NCBI RefSeq assembly: GCF_000340215.1
Contig: NW_006921532.1
Span: 1,591,337-1,655,336, forward strand
DNA: 64,000 nt
Direction of reading: 5' to 3'
Source of the DNA: Pseudocercospora fijiensis CIRAD86
Taxonomy: Eukaryota; Ascomycota; Dothideomycetes; Mycosphaerellales; Mycosphaerellaceae
Below the pieces are notes generated by a model. It worked only from the letters and a program-made list of their open reading frames with translations, searched no databases and had not been told where the DNA came from. The position numbers were made by a program, and so were the translations under genes. This document shows positions 31,116 through 44,064 of this stretch, piece after piece. Within the stretch, counting starts at the first letter, position 1, and each line of letters starts with the position of its first letter.

Positions 31116-33758
31116 TCACCCTCCCCCAACCTTCACCTCAACCAATTCCTTGTAAATGGTCTTAAGCTCAGCGATCTGGTCCTTCAAATCCTCAACTTCC
31201 TCCTCCCGTTCCCCCAACATCTCCAGAGACGCCTCATACCTTTCCTTCATCTCAGAAATTTCTTTTTCAAGAGTTTCGATCCTACTCTCAGTGTCTCTCT
31301 TCGTATCAGTTTCGCGCATCAAGTCGACGACTTCACTTCGAGCCTCGTCACGCTGCTGCGTGAGTCTGCGAAGCTCGTCTTTGAAACTTGCTTTTTCGCT
31401 TTCGAGTTTGCGGACGAGGCCTGAGAGGCGGTCAACGAGTTGCACTGAGGGACCGGCGGCGGGCCCTGCAGTGGATGTGCTGACGAGGTCAGCGATTGTA
31501 CGTTGAGGGCAGCTGTCTCCATCCCCGCTTCGACGGCCAGGGTCGGTTTCGATAGAAGGCGTCGGAGGGATATTTCCAGGATCAAAGGAGATCGTGCTTT
31601 CTACACGACTAATGCCCGGGCTTGGGTCTGTCGGTGTCGAGGCTAGTGCACGAGCAGTGATGCTTGAAGGTGTAGGCCCGATATTGCTGCGTTTGCCAGC
31701 GCTCGATGGTCGTGAAGAGTCCGTGTGAGATCCGGCCAAATCATGCGATGTGAGCCGAGAGAGTAGAGGTTTCGCACGAACTCCAGGGAAATCGGCTGCT
31801 GAGGTTTTCCTAGAGGTAGATGTGGTTGGCGACTGCAGCCTTTCCAGCGTCGCTGATGGTCCGGCAAGCTCGCGACGCCATTTTATCTTTTCCTCCTCCA
31901 GGCGAGAAGCGAGCTCTGCCTCCCACAGCTTGCGCTGGCGTTCGAAGTCAGCTTTACTATCAGCGTTGATAATCTCAGCTTGCTCCACACGTGAAGTTAG
32001 CGCCTTAAGCTGCTCTAGTTGGCCTTGCAATTCCTGCTCAAGGCTCTTGACCTGAGCATTGGCGGTCTCGAGATCTTCTTCAGCTCGTCTTGATCTTGCA
32101 GCAGCATCTCGTGCCCTCTTACGTGTCTCAGTCTCGCGCTTGGTAGTCTCGTCCCTTTCCTTCTCGAGTGCTGCGACTCTGGCATTGAGAGAACCTTCGA
32201 TCGTCTCCCAATTGCTCTTCGCAAGTGCATACTGCTGCTGAAGCGTTTCGACTTGCCTCATCAGCTTGATAGCGCTTTCACCATCACCAGTTCCGGTAGT
32301 AGTGCTTGACTCTTCCAACCTTGCTCTCATTGCCTCCAGTCTCGACTCCAGCCCATGGATCTCATTTTTCAACTCCAGCTCCTGGACCACGAATTTCTCA
32401 CGCTGCCGATCGGCTTCTTCTTTGTACTTCTTGATTTCCACAGCTGCTCGATCTTCGGCCAATTTCTTCTCAATCTGAGCATCCTCAAGCTCATTCTGTA
32501 GATTCGCAATCTGTGCCTTCTCGGCTTCCGTAGCTTTGCCTGCTGCTTCCTTGGCTGCTCTTGACGCGCTCTCCTTCGCTTCCTTTAGCTGAGCCGTCAG
32601 GCTTCGAACTAGTTCGGCGGCATTTTCACGATCGACCTTGAGTTCATCTACTTGCTTTTCGATGGTCGCGATCTGCTTGATCTTTTCAGAAGCTTGACGT
32701 TCTGCAGCTTGTGCCTTACGTATCTTGGCTTTGAGATCGGCCTCTGACGCTTCAGCACGGTCTAGTCTCTTCCTCAGCTCCCCAGTCGCCCTCTCATCCT
32801 CAGCAGCCTTCGCACGGAGCTTCTTAATAGTCTGTAACCTCTGCATCTCATTCTTGCTCAGCTTTTCGCCCTCTTCCATAAGCAAAGCAATCTTCTCATC
32901 CTTCTCCGCGAGCTGTTTCTCGAGGCTTGATCCAGTCGCAGCGTTTGCCTCCTTGGCGGCAGCGACAGTCTCCTTTGCGAGGTAGGTCAACTTTGCTTGG
33001 AGAGCATCGATGCGTTCCAAGTAGATATGCATCTCTTCTTGTCTTTGAGCTTCGGCCTTCTTGTAATCCTCCTGCATCTGCGTCATATCGGCCTGGAGTT
33101 CAAGAGCATTCTTCGGAGGAGAAACTGCGCCATTTGCAGCTTCAAGCGACGTCCTTGCTGAAGCCTCATCTCGGGCAGAGTCTATAGAAGGTCTGCCTAG
33201 CGAGCTTTCAAAAGATATCTTCGCTGGGTTGATGGGCAAGGTTGATGCTGAAAGAGCCGATGGCTTCTCCCGTTCGGCTGCCTCTTCCTGCTGAGCTTCA
33301 TGAACATGCGCATCGTTTGTCGCATTTTCTGATATATCTTCCACTACAGTCGGCCGCTCTGCTTCGATTTCGAACACGGTTTTAGATGCTTCCTCTTCCC
33401 GTTTCAATTCTCCGCTCGGCCTAGCATTTTCGACATTGACGGGCGTGCTTGCTCTTGAAGGCGTTCTAGCTGCTGTCGCCTTAGCAAGCCTTTCCGCCAG
33501 TCTGTCGTTGACTCTTGTCCGCGATGCGTTCCTAGAACCTGCGGCAGAGGCATTTGATGCAGGAGCGGCCAGCCTATCTGAATTCTTCCGGACGAGATCT
33601 GTCTTTGCAGCTTGTGTCTGCTTCTGCTCTTGCGTTGCCTTCTCTCCTGCTGTAGCAGAGGCATCTGTATCATCGGCAAAGACGGTGTCGAGTTTCGATT
33701 CGAGATTGGCTATTGCGCCTGAGAATACAGAGCCCCATCCTCCCTTCTTTTGGCTCAT
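31116..33758 (-). CDS. TMF1/Sgm1-like golgin (coiled-coil Golgi protein)
   Basis: A single exon of 880 residues, starting at the ATG that gives MSQKKGGWGSVFSG. The N-terminal 30 residues form a possible amphipathic helix (AIANLESKLDTVF), as in TMF golgins. A disordered Ser/Ala-rich part reaches about residue 210, and a long coiled coil follows from about 210 to 640 with repeated Glu/Lys/Arg/Gln heptads. A Ser/Thr/Pro linker holds PTPSS and SPTTSTS clusters. The C-terminal coiled coil (about 780-880) includes LVRKLESEKASFKDEL and ends DQIAELKTIYKELVEV, the TMF/TATA-binding-type domain that binds Rab6/Ypt6. The likely role is vesicle tethering at the Golgi. The frame is intact and unaffected by the nearby RIP. 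Confidence 0.88.
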   Translation of the reverse strand: MSQKKGGWGSVFSGAIANLESKLDTVFADDTDASATAGEKATQEQKQTQAAKTDLVRKNSDRLAAPASNASAAGSRNASRTRVNDRLAERLAKATAARTPSRASTPVNVENARPSGELKREEEASKTVFEIEAERPTVVEDISENATNDAHVHEAQQEEAAEREKPSALSASTLPINPAKISFESSLGRPSIDSARDEASARTSLEAANGAVSPPKNALELQADMTQMQEDYKKAEAQRQEEMHIYLERIDALQAKLTYLAKETVAAAKEANAATGSSLEKQLAEKDEKIALLMEEGEKLSKNEMQRLQTIKKLRAKAAEDERATGELRKRLDRAEASEADLKAKIRKAQAAERQASEKIKQIATIEKQVDELKVDRENAAELVRSLTAQLKEAKESASRAAKEAAGKATEAEKAQIANLQNELEDAQIEKKLAEDRAAVEIKKYKEEADRQREKFVVQELELKNEIHGLESRLEAMRARLEESSTTTGTGDGESAIKLMRQVETLQQQYALAKSNWETIEGSLNARVAALEKERDETTKRETETRKRARDAAARSRRAEEDLETANAQVKSLEQELQGQLEQLKALTSRVEQAEIINADSKADFERQRKLWEAELASRLEEEKIKWRRELAGPSATLERLQSPTTSTSRKTSAADFPGVRAKPLLSRLTSHDLAGSHTDSSRPSSAGKRSNIGPTPSSITARALASTPTDPSPGISRVESTISFDPGNIPPTPSIETDPGRRSGDGDSCPQRTIADLVSTSTAGPAAGPSVQLVDRLSGLVRKLESEKASFKDELRRLTQQRDEARSEVVDLMRETDTKRDTESRIETLEKEISEMKERYEASLEMLGEREEEVEDLKDQIAELKTIYKELVEVKVGGG

Positions 33759-34124
33759 CTTCAATGGCGTCGGCGTCGATGATGATTCAGCGCAACGATT
33801 CTTGTTTGTTTCTTTCGCCGTCGCATTGCAAGAAACATGCTATTGATGAGAGTGCGTGGTAGTCATCTGCGCTGGTGAGAGTGTACTACAATACACAAGG
33901 CAGGATTGTTTGTTCAGTAGGCTGCGAGTACCGGAGAGCTGTAGAAGTAACTATAGCCTGAAGCCACGCGGCATTGCCTGTCCACTGACTGTGCACTCAA
34001 GCACCCACCTTCGAGCCATTCATCAACTCCTCCGCTTTCGCTTTCACATGAACGCACAAACAACATGCGCCGACAAGGCCTGTAACATATTCTGACTGCG
34101 ACCCAAGTGGAAGGATAGACCAAC
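33759..34124. promoter_or_regulatory. divergent promoter between golgin and VPS37-type genes
   Basis: 366 bp between two start codons on opposite strands. Both promoters must lie here. No specific motif is claimed. Confidence 0.5.
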
Positions 34125-34945
34125 ATGTCTTACACGCCTCAGCCATATTCGCCTGCACCGCAATCGAACTACTACTCCACCCCGCCAGCTCCTCCTCCGA
34201 AGCAAGCATCAGGCACAAGCACGCCGGCCAGAGGCCCTCCACTCCCGCCACCACCTCCTGGACAATACCAAACTGAACCATCTGAGCTCGACGGCGCCCA
34301 GCATTACTATCCTCAGCAGCAGCAGCAACAGCAGGGTCCGCCGCAGCCTTCAATTCCTCCCATGGAGGGCAATTGGCTACCGGAAACTCTTAAAGACAAA
34401 TCGTGGGTAAATTGACGATGGACTTCAAGAAGAAAGGCTAAGAATAATGTAGAGCCAACGACCTCCAGCACATCTTGAGCACTCCAAGTCTGCAGAATGC
34501 TCTGCTTTTAAATCCAAGCACGACTCATCCAGCAGTACCAGCTTCCGAAGCCTACCTTACACCATTAATCTCCAGCAATTTGCAAATCGCGACACAACTA
34601 GAAGAGACAGAAGCGAAACTTGCAGCCCTGCGAGAACGTACACAGTCCAGATTGCTCGCACTTCGAGCTCTTGAACAGCAACACAGAACGAAATTGAATG
34701 AGACTGAGGATGCTTTGCGAGAGTTCAGTCCTATGGCACTTTATCAGAGATTGAATGCAAGTGTTCAAGAGCAGGAACTTATGAATAGAGGGCTGGAGGA
34801 GAGCTGGTTGGAAGAAGATGATACAGCTACTGACAAGGAGACGGCTGATTTCGTGAGGCGGATGAAGGAAGGGGAGAAGACGGCATTCTTGAGAAGAGAG
34901 AGGAAAGCGAGGTGGGACGAAGGGCGAGTTGGTGGTTGGAGGTGA
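34125..34945 (+). CDS. ESCRT-I subunit Vps37-type (Mod(r) domain) protein
   Basis: Exons 34125-34406 and 34469-34945 join to 252 residues over a 62-nt intron with GTAAAT donor, GGCTAAG branch-like motif and ACCTCCAG acceptor. The first 90 residues are Pro/Gln/Tyr-rich and disordered, with a polyglutamine run at about 64-72. The second part is helical (QLEETEAKLAALRERTQ). It ends with LRRERKARWDEGRVGGWR, the characteristic end of fungal Vps37 C-terminal-domain proteins. Vps37 is part of ESCRT-I with Vps23 and Vps28 and sorts ubiquitinated cargo into endosomal vesicles. The frame is intact. It is the last intact gene before the RIP block. Confidence 0.85.
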
Positions 34946-35360
34946 GGCATAGGTTGTTGTCTCCTGCAGCCATTTACGAAGCGACGAACGAGCAGATCAC
35001 ATAGAGCTGGACCAAGTGCTGGAAAGGCTTCGGAGTTCCAATTCTCTGAGCGTAGTTGTCGTCTGTTTTCAATTTGGACTGGACAACGGTTGCAGCTCCG
35101 ATTCTGACATAGGAATGCTTGGACCACAGAATCGAATCTAGACTCAGGAATTGAAATCGTCCTCAATATGGCCCTCATGGCAACATCGTAACGACCAGCT
35201 CAGATAAATGGACCTGACGCTGCCCTCCTGGCCTCAGGTGCCCGAAAGCGCTCGAGCCGAAAGCTGTGCGCGTGCGCCGAGTGAGCTCAGCACAGCTTCG
35301 GTCGAAAATTCTAGCCCACTAATACATACAATCAAAAACGTTGGCCATGCATCGAATCAA
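34946..35360. other. 3' flank of the VPS37-type gene up to the RIP border
   Basis: Normal composition until about 35.36 kb, where CpA/TpG almost vanish and TpA rises sharply. No gene is seen. Confidence 0.5.
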
Positions 35361-35504
35361 AGCAGGCCGGTTAAGTAGTAGGTAGAAGCCCTACTCGATA
35401 CGAAGGCAACCGAGACTCGGAGGAGTATATCCGGGGTATATATAAAATGTTTTAGATCTCCCTCCTTAAACGTTTTAGATATCGTTCGAGTATACTATAT
35501 ATTT

Positions 35505-35795
35505 AAATATTTGAGATCTCCCTCCTTAAAATAGATAAGCATTACCGACCTCGTTGCCGAGTACAATACATTTTAGCTCCGTTAAAGACTCGCTTCTATA
35601 GCGAATCTACGCCGTATACTATCTAGTTTAAGACGTTTCAGACCTCCCTCTTTGAAATAGACAAGCATTAAGCTACTCTCGTACGCGTTCCTTATCGACG
35701 TCGTTGCTAAATGTACTAGTATATAGTAGTATTACTCGAGTACGATATATTTTAGCCTCTAAGAAGACTCGCTTCTCCGCCGTATATATAGGATT
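35505..35795 (+). repeat. imperfect direct duplication
   Basis: Two copies, about 35510-35622 and 35636-35792. Each has GAxxTCCCTC followed by a TAGAxAAGCATTA-like stretch, a GTTGC region, ATTTTAGC, and AGACTCGCTTCT. A third partial copy of AGATCTCCCTCCTTAAA is at 35454. These could be remains of LTRs or a minisatellite within an element. Confidence 0.5.
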
Positions 35796-36839
35796 ATCGA
35801 ACGCCTCTTAAGCTTAATATCGCTTCTCCTATTCTATCCGCATCTCCTTAGTACTATTAAGGACTTCCTACCTTGCCTTGTTTCGAAGTATAGTCTCGGT
35901 CTAGTCTATACGAAGCTCCGGAATAACTTAGCGAGCGATTAGGAAGAGCTTAGGATTATTAAGAAGCTTAATAAGGCTAGCGGTATATAATAAGACGTCG
36001 GTATAGCTTGACTATAAGAGCTTATCCTATGTCTCTTCGTAGAGGTCTTAAAGTCGGGCTTGCTAGTCTAGTTCTGTATTAAAATACTATAGTCGTTGCA
36101 ATAATAGTACGTCTACTATTACTAAAATTTCTCGGTATAGATCGCAGGTTAGTCGATTCGAGTAGTATATAGGAGTTACTTCCTTCGTTAAAACTTCTAT
36201 AGTTAACGAAGCGCTTTGTTTAACTTATAAACGCGACTAATACGCTAAAGCTAAACCCGGGAATCGCACGACATAGTTACACAATCTGCTATACGACGGA
36301 CACCTTTACTAGAACTAATATGTTAGGAACTAGAAAGCGAAAGATTGCGCTATATAGACTAGATTAACTATAAGCAAAGAAAGCCCGCGCCCGAAAGCCT
36401 AAACCTAACGCGCTAAGGACGGCAGCTCTTTCCGCGCGACTCTTCTAGAAGACTAGCTATACCGAATAGCGATCTCAAGTCGTTAAGGATTAAAATGCCG
36501 ACTACTCGAAACGTACGCTACCGAGCAACGAGGTAACTATACTAGCTTTAAACGAGAGAGCAGCTACGCTTTAATAAGGATTCTTCTATTATCTTCCCTT
36601 ACGAGATACTTAGAAGAGCGCTCTATCCGAGGCGCGACTCCTAAAGCAGAGACGTTCGTAAGATGCGAGGTAGAAAAGATTTCTAAACACTATAGGTCGA
36701 GCTCCGCTAACTATGTCTATAAGCCCTTCGTATCCTATAATAGTGTATAGTGTCGCTAATTAGACAGATTAGCAGTAGGAGACTTTCTATAAAGAACCGT
36801 ATCGCGGACGATATCTAAAGTCTAGTTTCCTAACGAATC

Positions 36840-37620
36840 CTCCGCTAGGCGGTATTAGCGTCTATCCTATCTAATTTGTTAACTTTAAGAAGTATCCTGT
36901 CTTTAGTATACTCTCCGAGTCGCTTATCCTCTTCGCGACCGATAATTACTACTATCTCGTTACTACCTCTTTCTTAGACGAAGTGCTCGGGAAGAAGGAC
37001 GAATCGAAATTAGTACTAGCCCCTTTTCTATAGGATAGGAGTATGCTTAAGTCGGCGAAGAATCGTAAATACCTAAAGAAGTAGGATAATATACTTTAGC
37101 AATATCGCCTTAGGGACATCGAGGAGTTACATTCCGCTATCGCAGTATACGCATCCTTAAATCCTTTAACTATAACATCTAGAGAGCTGCTGCGGTAGTA
37201 CGTTCCTAGGCCGCTATATTCGCTCGCTAGCTTAGTTAGTTCTACCCTAGGCGAGGGACTCGTCGCAGATGCTAAAAGTCGTACTAGTAGCAGTCGATAG
37301 ACCGCTTAGCAGCTTGCCTTATCCTTAATAGTAGAAGAGTAGGCGAGTGCGGTTCTCCGAGCTACGGCCGGTATAAGTATTAACTTCGGGCCCTTAGCCG
37401 GCTTAGCCCTTTTATAGATAAATAAGACCTTCGAATAGTAATAATCTTTTAGTTTGCGACTAGTCCGGTACGTATAGGATAGTCGGCGCCGTATAACTAA
37501 GGTCGGTCGAGACTTTAATAGGATAATAGATTAGTTGCAAATGTCGACCGCGAGTGCCTAGCTTGCTTATCTTCTCTTTACCCTGCCCGAGAGGCAGATT
37601 ACAAATTCGATATCTCCGGT
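36840..37620 (+). pseudogene. RIP-killed ORF, unrecognised
   Basis: One forward frame stays protein-like over about 250 codons with stops that are almost all TAG. Pieces include PPLGGISVYPI, FVNFKKYPVFSILSESL, EELHSAIAVYASLNPLT and SVSPVPP-like proline runs near the end. This pattern suggests a former coding region on the plus strand in which CAG or TGG became TAG. I cannot name the family. Confidence 0.35.
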
Positions 37621-40600
37621 TCCCCCTACCCTAATCTTGCTATCTTATTAAATATGCTTACTCGTATACTGAATATGCCTATAGGGTTTATCTTTAGCAC
37701 TAGAAAGCTAGGTACCCGCGATCGAAGAATCCGTAAGGACTAGATTCGAGGTTTAACTATTAAAGTGCAATTAAAACTAGTATTCGGAAACCTTAGAGCC
37801 CGGTAAATATATTTCTGCTAATTTAGAAGCTCCGAATAACAGCGTCGGCCTTCCGAATAGCGAGGCGTAGTCTAGTCGTATAACGTTCCTTATCCTAGAG
37901 TTCTATTAGCTAGCTAGACTAAGGTTACTATATTCTGCCGGCAATTTATTACGGAATGCTTTATTACTATTATGCTAGACCGCGGCCGTAGCTATACTCG
38001 ATGTCGGAATGAGATATGCAAATGCGCTTCTACGACGGAAACAAAAAGATAATAGCGCTATAGTACGGTCTGCTATTTTACGAGAGGATTATTACGTTGC
38101 GAACGTATAGCAGCACATAGCTGCTTTATATTAAAGCAGCGTTCCTAGTAAGACATATAGTCAAGTTAAATAGAGTCCGAATTACGAAGACATGTCTCAG
38201 TTCGGTCTATAATAGGGTATAATGCTAGGCATCTGTTATAGGTAGCAGCCTATCGAGTAACTATAGCGAGAGTAGAGGCTTATAAGAGGAACAAGGAAAG
38301 ACGTCGCTCCTACGCTATATAGACGAAGCCGTACTAAAGACTCTAAGGAGGACGCTCCGTAGAGTCTTCTAAGAGTATAGACTCGAGGGACGCCTCGAGT
38401 CGTGCTGCCGCTTGTCTGTAAACAAACAACGAAATCTAAGCGCTCTACGCCTTCGATAGTATTTAGATAATACTAATTGTTATACTAGAATCCGCTTACT
38501 TATGCCTAGCTTTACGAACGACAGCTAGTTATACTAACCTCTTTAACTAGGATACGCCTCTCCTTCCCGCTATAGAACTCGGTACAACTAAGAGTATACT
38601 CTAGACTAAGTCGTATTACCTAATAACTATTCACTTACCTAAAGCTTATTCTGCTTGCGTCAACTTTATATAATAGTCTTCTATAGCATCGAAAGTGCTC
38701 CTTAACGCGTTTACAACGAAGCATTAGAATTCTCCTAAGAATATAATTCGACTCGAACAAGCCTCAAGTATAAGAGATTCGACGAGACTTATACTTCTTT
38801 ACTTTGTTTAGAAAGTGCAAAAAATACTTCTATAGTTTAATATAAAACTAGACAACGATATCCTTTTCCGAAATAGACCGGAAAGAGAATAGAGGCAGAT
38901 ACTAGAAGGGCATCGATTCGGTAGAAAAGTCGGCGACGGTTATATACGTAGAGGTGAAATTTTAGAAGATTTTAAAGAGAAATCTTAGGAGAACAAGTAT
39001 TAAATAGACCCGACGCGTTACGAAATAGAGGTCGAGATAAAGGTACCTATCTCTAACTAAAGCCGAGCAATGTAATAGGATCCGTACTAAATAGACAATT
39101 ATTAAGCCCCTTAGCCTAATTACCTAAGTAACTTGATAGCTATAGTATTGTAGTATAAGACGTAGCATTAAGATGCAACATACAGCTTTAAAGACGCAAC
39201 ATTCTTTTACTTACAATAAGTTACGTAATCCTACTAAATGTCTTAGTCGCGTAGCTAAGACACTATATATCGAGCATTTCGTAGTAGACATTGCTAGTAA
39301 TTGAGATATTAAGACGGAAGTTTGCAAACAGCAAGAATGTCTTACTTACGAGCGTCGTTATAGCTATAGTATTATAATATTAGTACGGCCTTACAGCTAC
39401 TGCCTTAGTTAGGCTATTAGCGAAGACAGTAAGATAGCCGATCCTTAACTTACTAAGATAGCAGATACGCTCGATAGGATTACTAATAGTAGCGACATTT
39501 ATCGGAGCGACGCCGACTACATTATTAAGGCTGCATTAAATAACTATATAGTTAAAGCATTTGTTAGTATTGTCGCAAAATCGAAACATATATATCTTAG
39601 CTAATGAAATTCAGGTGCTAGACTAGTGTACTAAACTACGAGCTAAGGAGTCTTCTTCTATCTTATACCCTAATCGCTAGATTACCCTTCTGCGTAAGAA
39701 ACTCTAGTTAACGGAAGAGAAGGCTAGGGTAGGATATCGAGTCGCAAAGATTAAGCTTCCGAAGGTTGTCGGTTTTTTCGTAACTCTATAGCGCAAGCAA
39801 GTTAGTATAGTCAGATCGCTGCTTCCTAGAAGCGGTTATAAAGCACAAGAAGTTACTAATGTATAGGCTAAAGTCGATGGTATCTTACAACGGTTAATGC
39901 CCGTAAACTGTTCTCTACTAACTTTGCCGCAGGTCTGTCTAATCCGCGTACAGGATCCATTAGTACTCAGTGCCCGCTAATAGCAAGCGTCAGTCTCGTA
40001 TATAGCGACCTACCCCCCTATAAGAGAGCATACGAGTCCCTAAGAAAGTCCCTATTTCTAGCTACCGCTATACGGCAGATACGAGGAATCAAAGAGTAGA
40101 TTAAGATTAAAAGGAAGGCTCTATCTAAGGATATTGGTAATTTGTCCTTACCGCTTCGTAAGTAGAGGTTGAAGTCCCGTCGCATAATAGTAAAAAGCTA
40201 ATATCGTATAGAAAAGCTAAAGCAAGCTCTATATACTCCCGATTATAAGGAAGCTCCTACTAGATCGAAGACTGTCTAGCCGACTTTAGGGAAGCGAAAG
40301 CATAAGTCTAACAATAACAACGGTAATAACGGTAGTAATATAAAGAAGCAGGCGACCTTAACGAAGATATAGGGGATAACAAAGCATCGGAGTAAGAAGA
40401 CGATACTAGCAGATCCTAAGTAACCGCTCTTATAAACAGACATTTGTACGCGACCTAGTTTATATATAGCTTAGCTAGTATGCGACGCACTATTCGATAT
40501 TAATAGTTAGCATAGGCTAGTAAATGAATAGAGGTTGCCGTATTTACTTACATCTAAAATCCTACATAGCTTGTAGCACCTCTCTAACGGTCGTCTAATA

Positions 40601-43002
40601 GGGCTCTATATCAAATTCCTTGTTAATATTGTTGCTCTAACTCGAATCGATCCTCGCAGATTCGTTAGACTAAAGTAGATTAATTAGGATGCTATAAATC
40701 TCTCTAGCGTTAAAGTTAAAAATGTAGCGAAGAGGATTTACATCGGAATCTTCTATAAACTCGCCGCCCCGACGAAGCTTCTTAACCTTAGTCGCATCTA
40801 AGCCGAACTTAGGTGCAGGAATTGCATAATCTTTCTAATTATACTCCTTATTAAAGTAGAGGCGAGCTCGATCTATAGAGCCGTCTAGTATTTTGTCTTT
40901 AGTCTTAGATAAGTGTATTCGGGTGTATGTAGTAGGTAGTAGCATACAGTACTGCTCTTAATCGGTAGTAAGAGTACCGAAAAGAAATGCCCGGGACGGA
41001 TGCTCCGGAGGCTAGTACTAATACCTTTCCCTTATATAGAGTAGATAAGCATTAGTCGCTTTAGCACTAGTAGAAAGGTTAGCGGATCGCAGTATAAGGC
41101 ATTTCCGGTTACTTATGTCCTTATTATAGACTCGGAATAGTATAACGCCCTAACTAAAGCTATGTCTCTACTGCGGTAACGGAGCTAAGCCTATAACGAT
41201 TATTTTGTCCCTAAGCGGACTAGTATAGTTAAGCTGAAAAACGAAAGCATCGGCATCTTATTCCGCAAACTAGGCATTTATCTAAAGAGTGAATCTAGGT
41301 AGGCCAATGTTATACTAGTGGCCCTTAGGGACTTAATCGCGAACTTTCTACGATTCCTCCTCGATTTCATCTAGTCTTATAGAGTTTAAGCTTACTAGTA
41401 CCTCGAGGTTAACGCTCCGCTCTAGTATCGATTCGCGAATAGCAAAGACTCGGCTAATCGCGGACTGTGCCTCTTATCGTATATAATCAAGCAACTTCGT
41501 TAACCCGGTAGTGTTTTTCTTTTCTCGAAAACGAACGTGATTTTCGACGTTTTCGAATGCAGCCTCTTTATACTATGCGTCCTTAATATAGTGTCGGGCC
41601 TAGCAAATTACCTTATTATCTTTTTCGCAGATTAAGAAATGCTATTAGCGACCTAGAGCAAATAGCGACCGGTTGCCTATTTCGAATGTGTTACATAGGA
41701 TTTTGTGTTTAATACGCAGGTCTTAGTCTAGTCTATCTATCGCTAGGAGGAAGTTATAAAAGAATAGCTATAAGGGATTAAGCCGGCAGACTACTCCGAG
41801 GTCCTTAAGCAGATCCTAGAGCTTTATTATCGTCTCTAACGACCGTCGCAAACGAGGATTGTCTAGCTAGATAGGAAGCGTACTTATTAGAGATAGTCTC
41901 TATCTAGACAGTCGAACTCGCGTAGTCGGGTTCTAGTAGTATAGCATTTCCGAAGATGCAGCTTCGAACAAGCTAAGCACTACGGCCCCGAGATCGTTAA
42001 AGTAGACTATAAATAGATAACACTAACCCGGGACGTTATTAATTAGGGCCTACAGTCTATATAATGAATCTATACTCGCATCGAACGTAGCTTTCGGCAC
42101 TATAGCGAGCTAGCTACTTTCTCGCTCGAATATTAAAATGTATACTTCGGCATCGTCGGTCCTAGATCCGTACGGCGGTAATAAGAAGGTATATAGCTAG
42201 CCTTTAGTGCTACCCGTTAGTAGAGAGAAATATTTGATGTTAAAGGGGAGATATCTTAGTAGGCTGTCTTTAACTGTCCCCCGCTTCGCGGTACGCTAGA
42301 TATAGCCTAGGTATCGTTCGAGGTGAGTTAACTATATCGTAGAGCGTAGATCTTTAAACGCGCCGTCTACCTTTGCCTATTCGGGGCCTTCGCGTAGGTT
42401 AGCTTCTATACGATAACTACGTCGATATACTTACTACGGATATAAGGGATGTGTTGCTTATTACATGTCTAGAATAGTTCGAACTCTGCTTCGAAACTAG
42501 CCGAAGATTAGTACGCTCTATCTTTAACTATAGCTCGAACGCTATAAATATCTAACACTTTAGGCTCGGCGGGCTTGCGACCTATGTTTGATAATGCCTA
42601 GTAAAGGTATCCTAGGCACTACACTTATAAGTTAAGATTAGGAAGGAAGTTACACGTATCGCGATTGTAAAGGTAGGAGCTAGAAGATAAACTTAGAAGC
42701 CAATATTAGGAAGAGAGTTATATGTATAGAGATTGCGAGGATAGGAGCTAAAAGACGGCGGTAGGGACGCTATTAATATAAAAGGCTGTCTCGAAGATAG
42801 TAGACCTACATTTCTATACTTAAGCGCCCGGTACGAGCGTATTATACTTATCTCCCTATATTACTCCCGGACTATCCTCTCCTTTTAGGACTTCTTAGAT
42901 AAGATATTAGAATAGAGCAGCCTCTAGTCGATTGTTCTTCGGGTTAAGCTAGGTTTACTTCGCGGCCTACGCTCGCGAGGTTGCCGAGGCCCTAAGGTAG
43001 AT

Positions 43003-43326
43003 CTACTCTAAGAGAAGTGTCTTACTATATCGGTTAAACTTACGTTTAACTACGAACGGTCTACCTCTAGCTTCGGCGAGATTGTCGGTATAGTCCGCTA
43101 TACGCTCGGGTCGTAACTTAGTCTTAAGAATGTCCTCGAATTTGTACGAGAGTAGCTGTTCTAGTGTCGTAATTAGCAATTTGTAGTCGAGGCTAAGCAG
43201 AATCTTTGTCCGGCGATCGCGTTCGATGTCCTCGATCCTCTCCCTACGTAGGTATATCTCAAACCTCCGTATACTATCCGTCTTTAGGTCTCGAGGAGAG
43301 GGATCTAGAACACAAATTCTAATCAC
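43003..43326 (-). pseudogene. 107-codon open frame surviving in RIP DNA
   Basis: This is the longest uninterrupted frame in the left RIP block. It is charged and helical, with pieces such as RRERIEDIERDRRTK, YKFEDILKTKLRPERIAD and ARGRPFVVKRKFNRY. It looks like part of a larger transposon or host protein. It has no supported start, splice sites or domain, so I treat it as a remnant. Confidence 0.3.
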
Positions 43327-43985
43327 TCGCGTGTCTAGTCTATTACAATGTTAGAAGAGACGTTATCGGTTTAGGAATATTGTAGACTTACTATAACTAT
43401 AGCTAATCTACTATAATGCTTAAGAGTTCTAGACTCTGTAAAGGTGTGTGCGTATTGTAAGCTTTTCTCTGCGAGTCGGAAAGAGCTCGAGCGGCGAAAT
43501 AAATTAGCGAGTAGGTCCTATTTACAATCGTACTATTAATTAATGCCTAAGAATGCTTTATGCAACCTAACTATAGCGTTAGTAATATGCCGACTTAACG
43601 ATCTGTTAGTACTAACCGCGATGCCTAGGAGCCTTAGTTATACTATACTCATTTGTAGCTTATACTAATAGAGGTTCTAAAGATATGCTAACGCGATTGT
43701 TCTTAGCTTGCTATATATTCTCTATATATGCCTTTATTAACTAGGATATGTCGGTAAACCGAAAGGACGCGGGAAGCTTTTAGAACCCGATCGCATTCTA
43801 AGTCCTAGGTATAGTCCAAAATAGGGCGGCCGCGAGGGTACTAAAGCCTAGCGGTCGGTCGGGGCGTGTTTAACCCGGAGGCGTCTCGTTGAATGTAGCC
43901 TCGAGCTATAGGTTATTATCGAGCGATTCGCCGTAATTGCGGTTGGATTGCGTCTCTCTACGCGACATGTTAATATAGAGTAGGC

Positions 43986-44064
43986 GATTTAGGATTTAGA
44001 AGGATAGATTTAGAGGAATAGATTCTAAAGAATAGATTTAGGAGAATAGATTTAGGCCTAAATC
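43986..44064 (+). repeat. short tandem repeat (about 13-14 bp units)
   Basis: About five imperfect units of the form GGAxAGATTTAG, followed by a TAAATCC that forms a small inverted repeat with the first GGATTTA. Confidence 0.7.
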
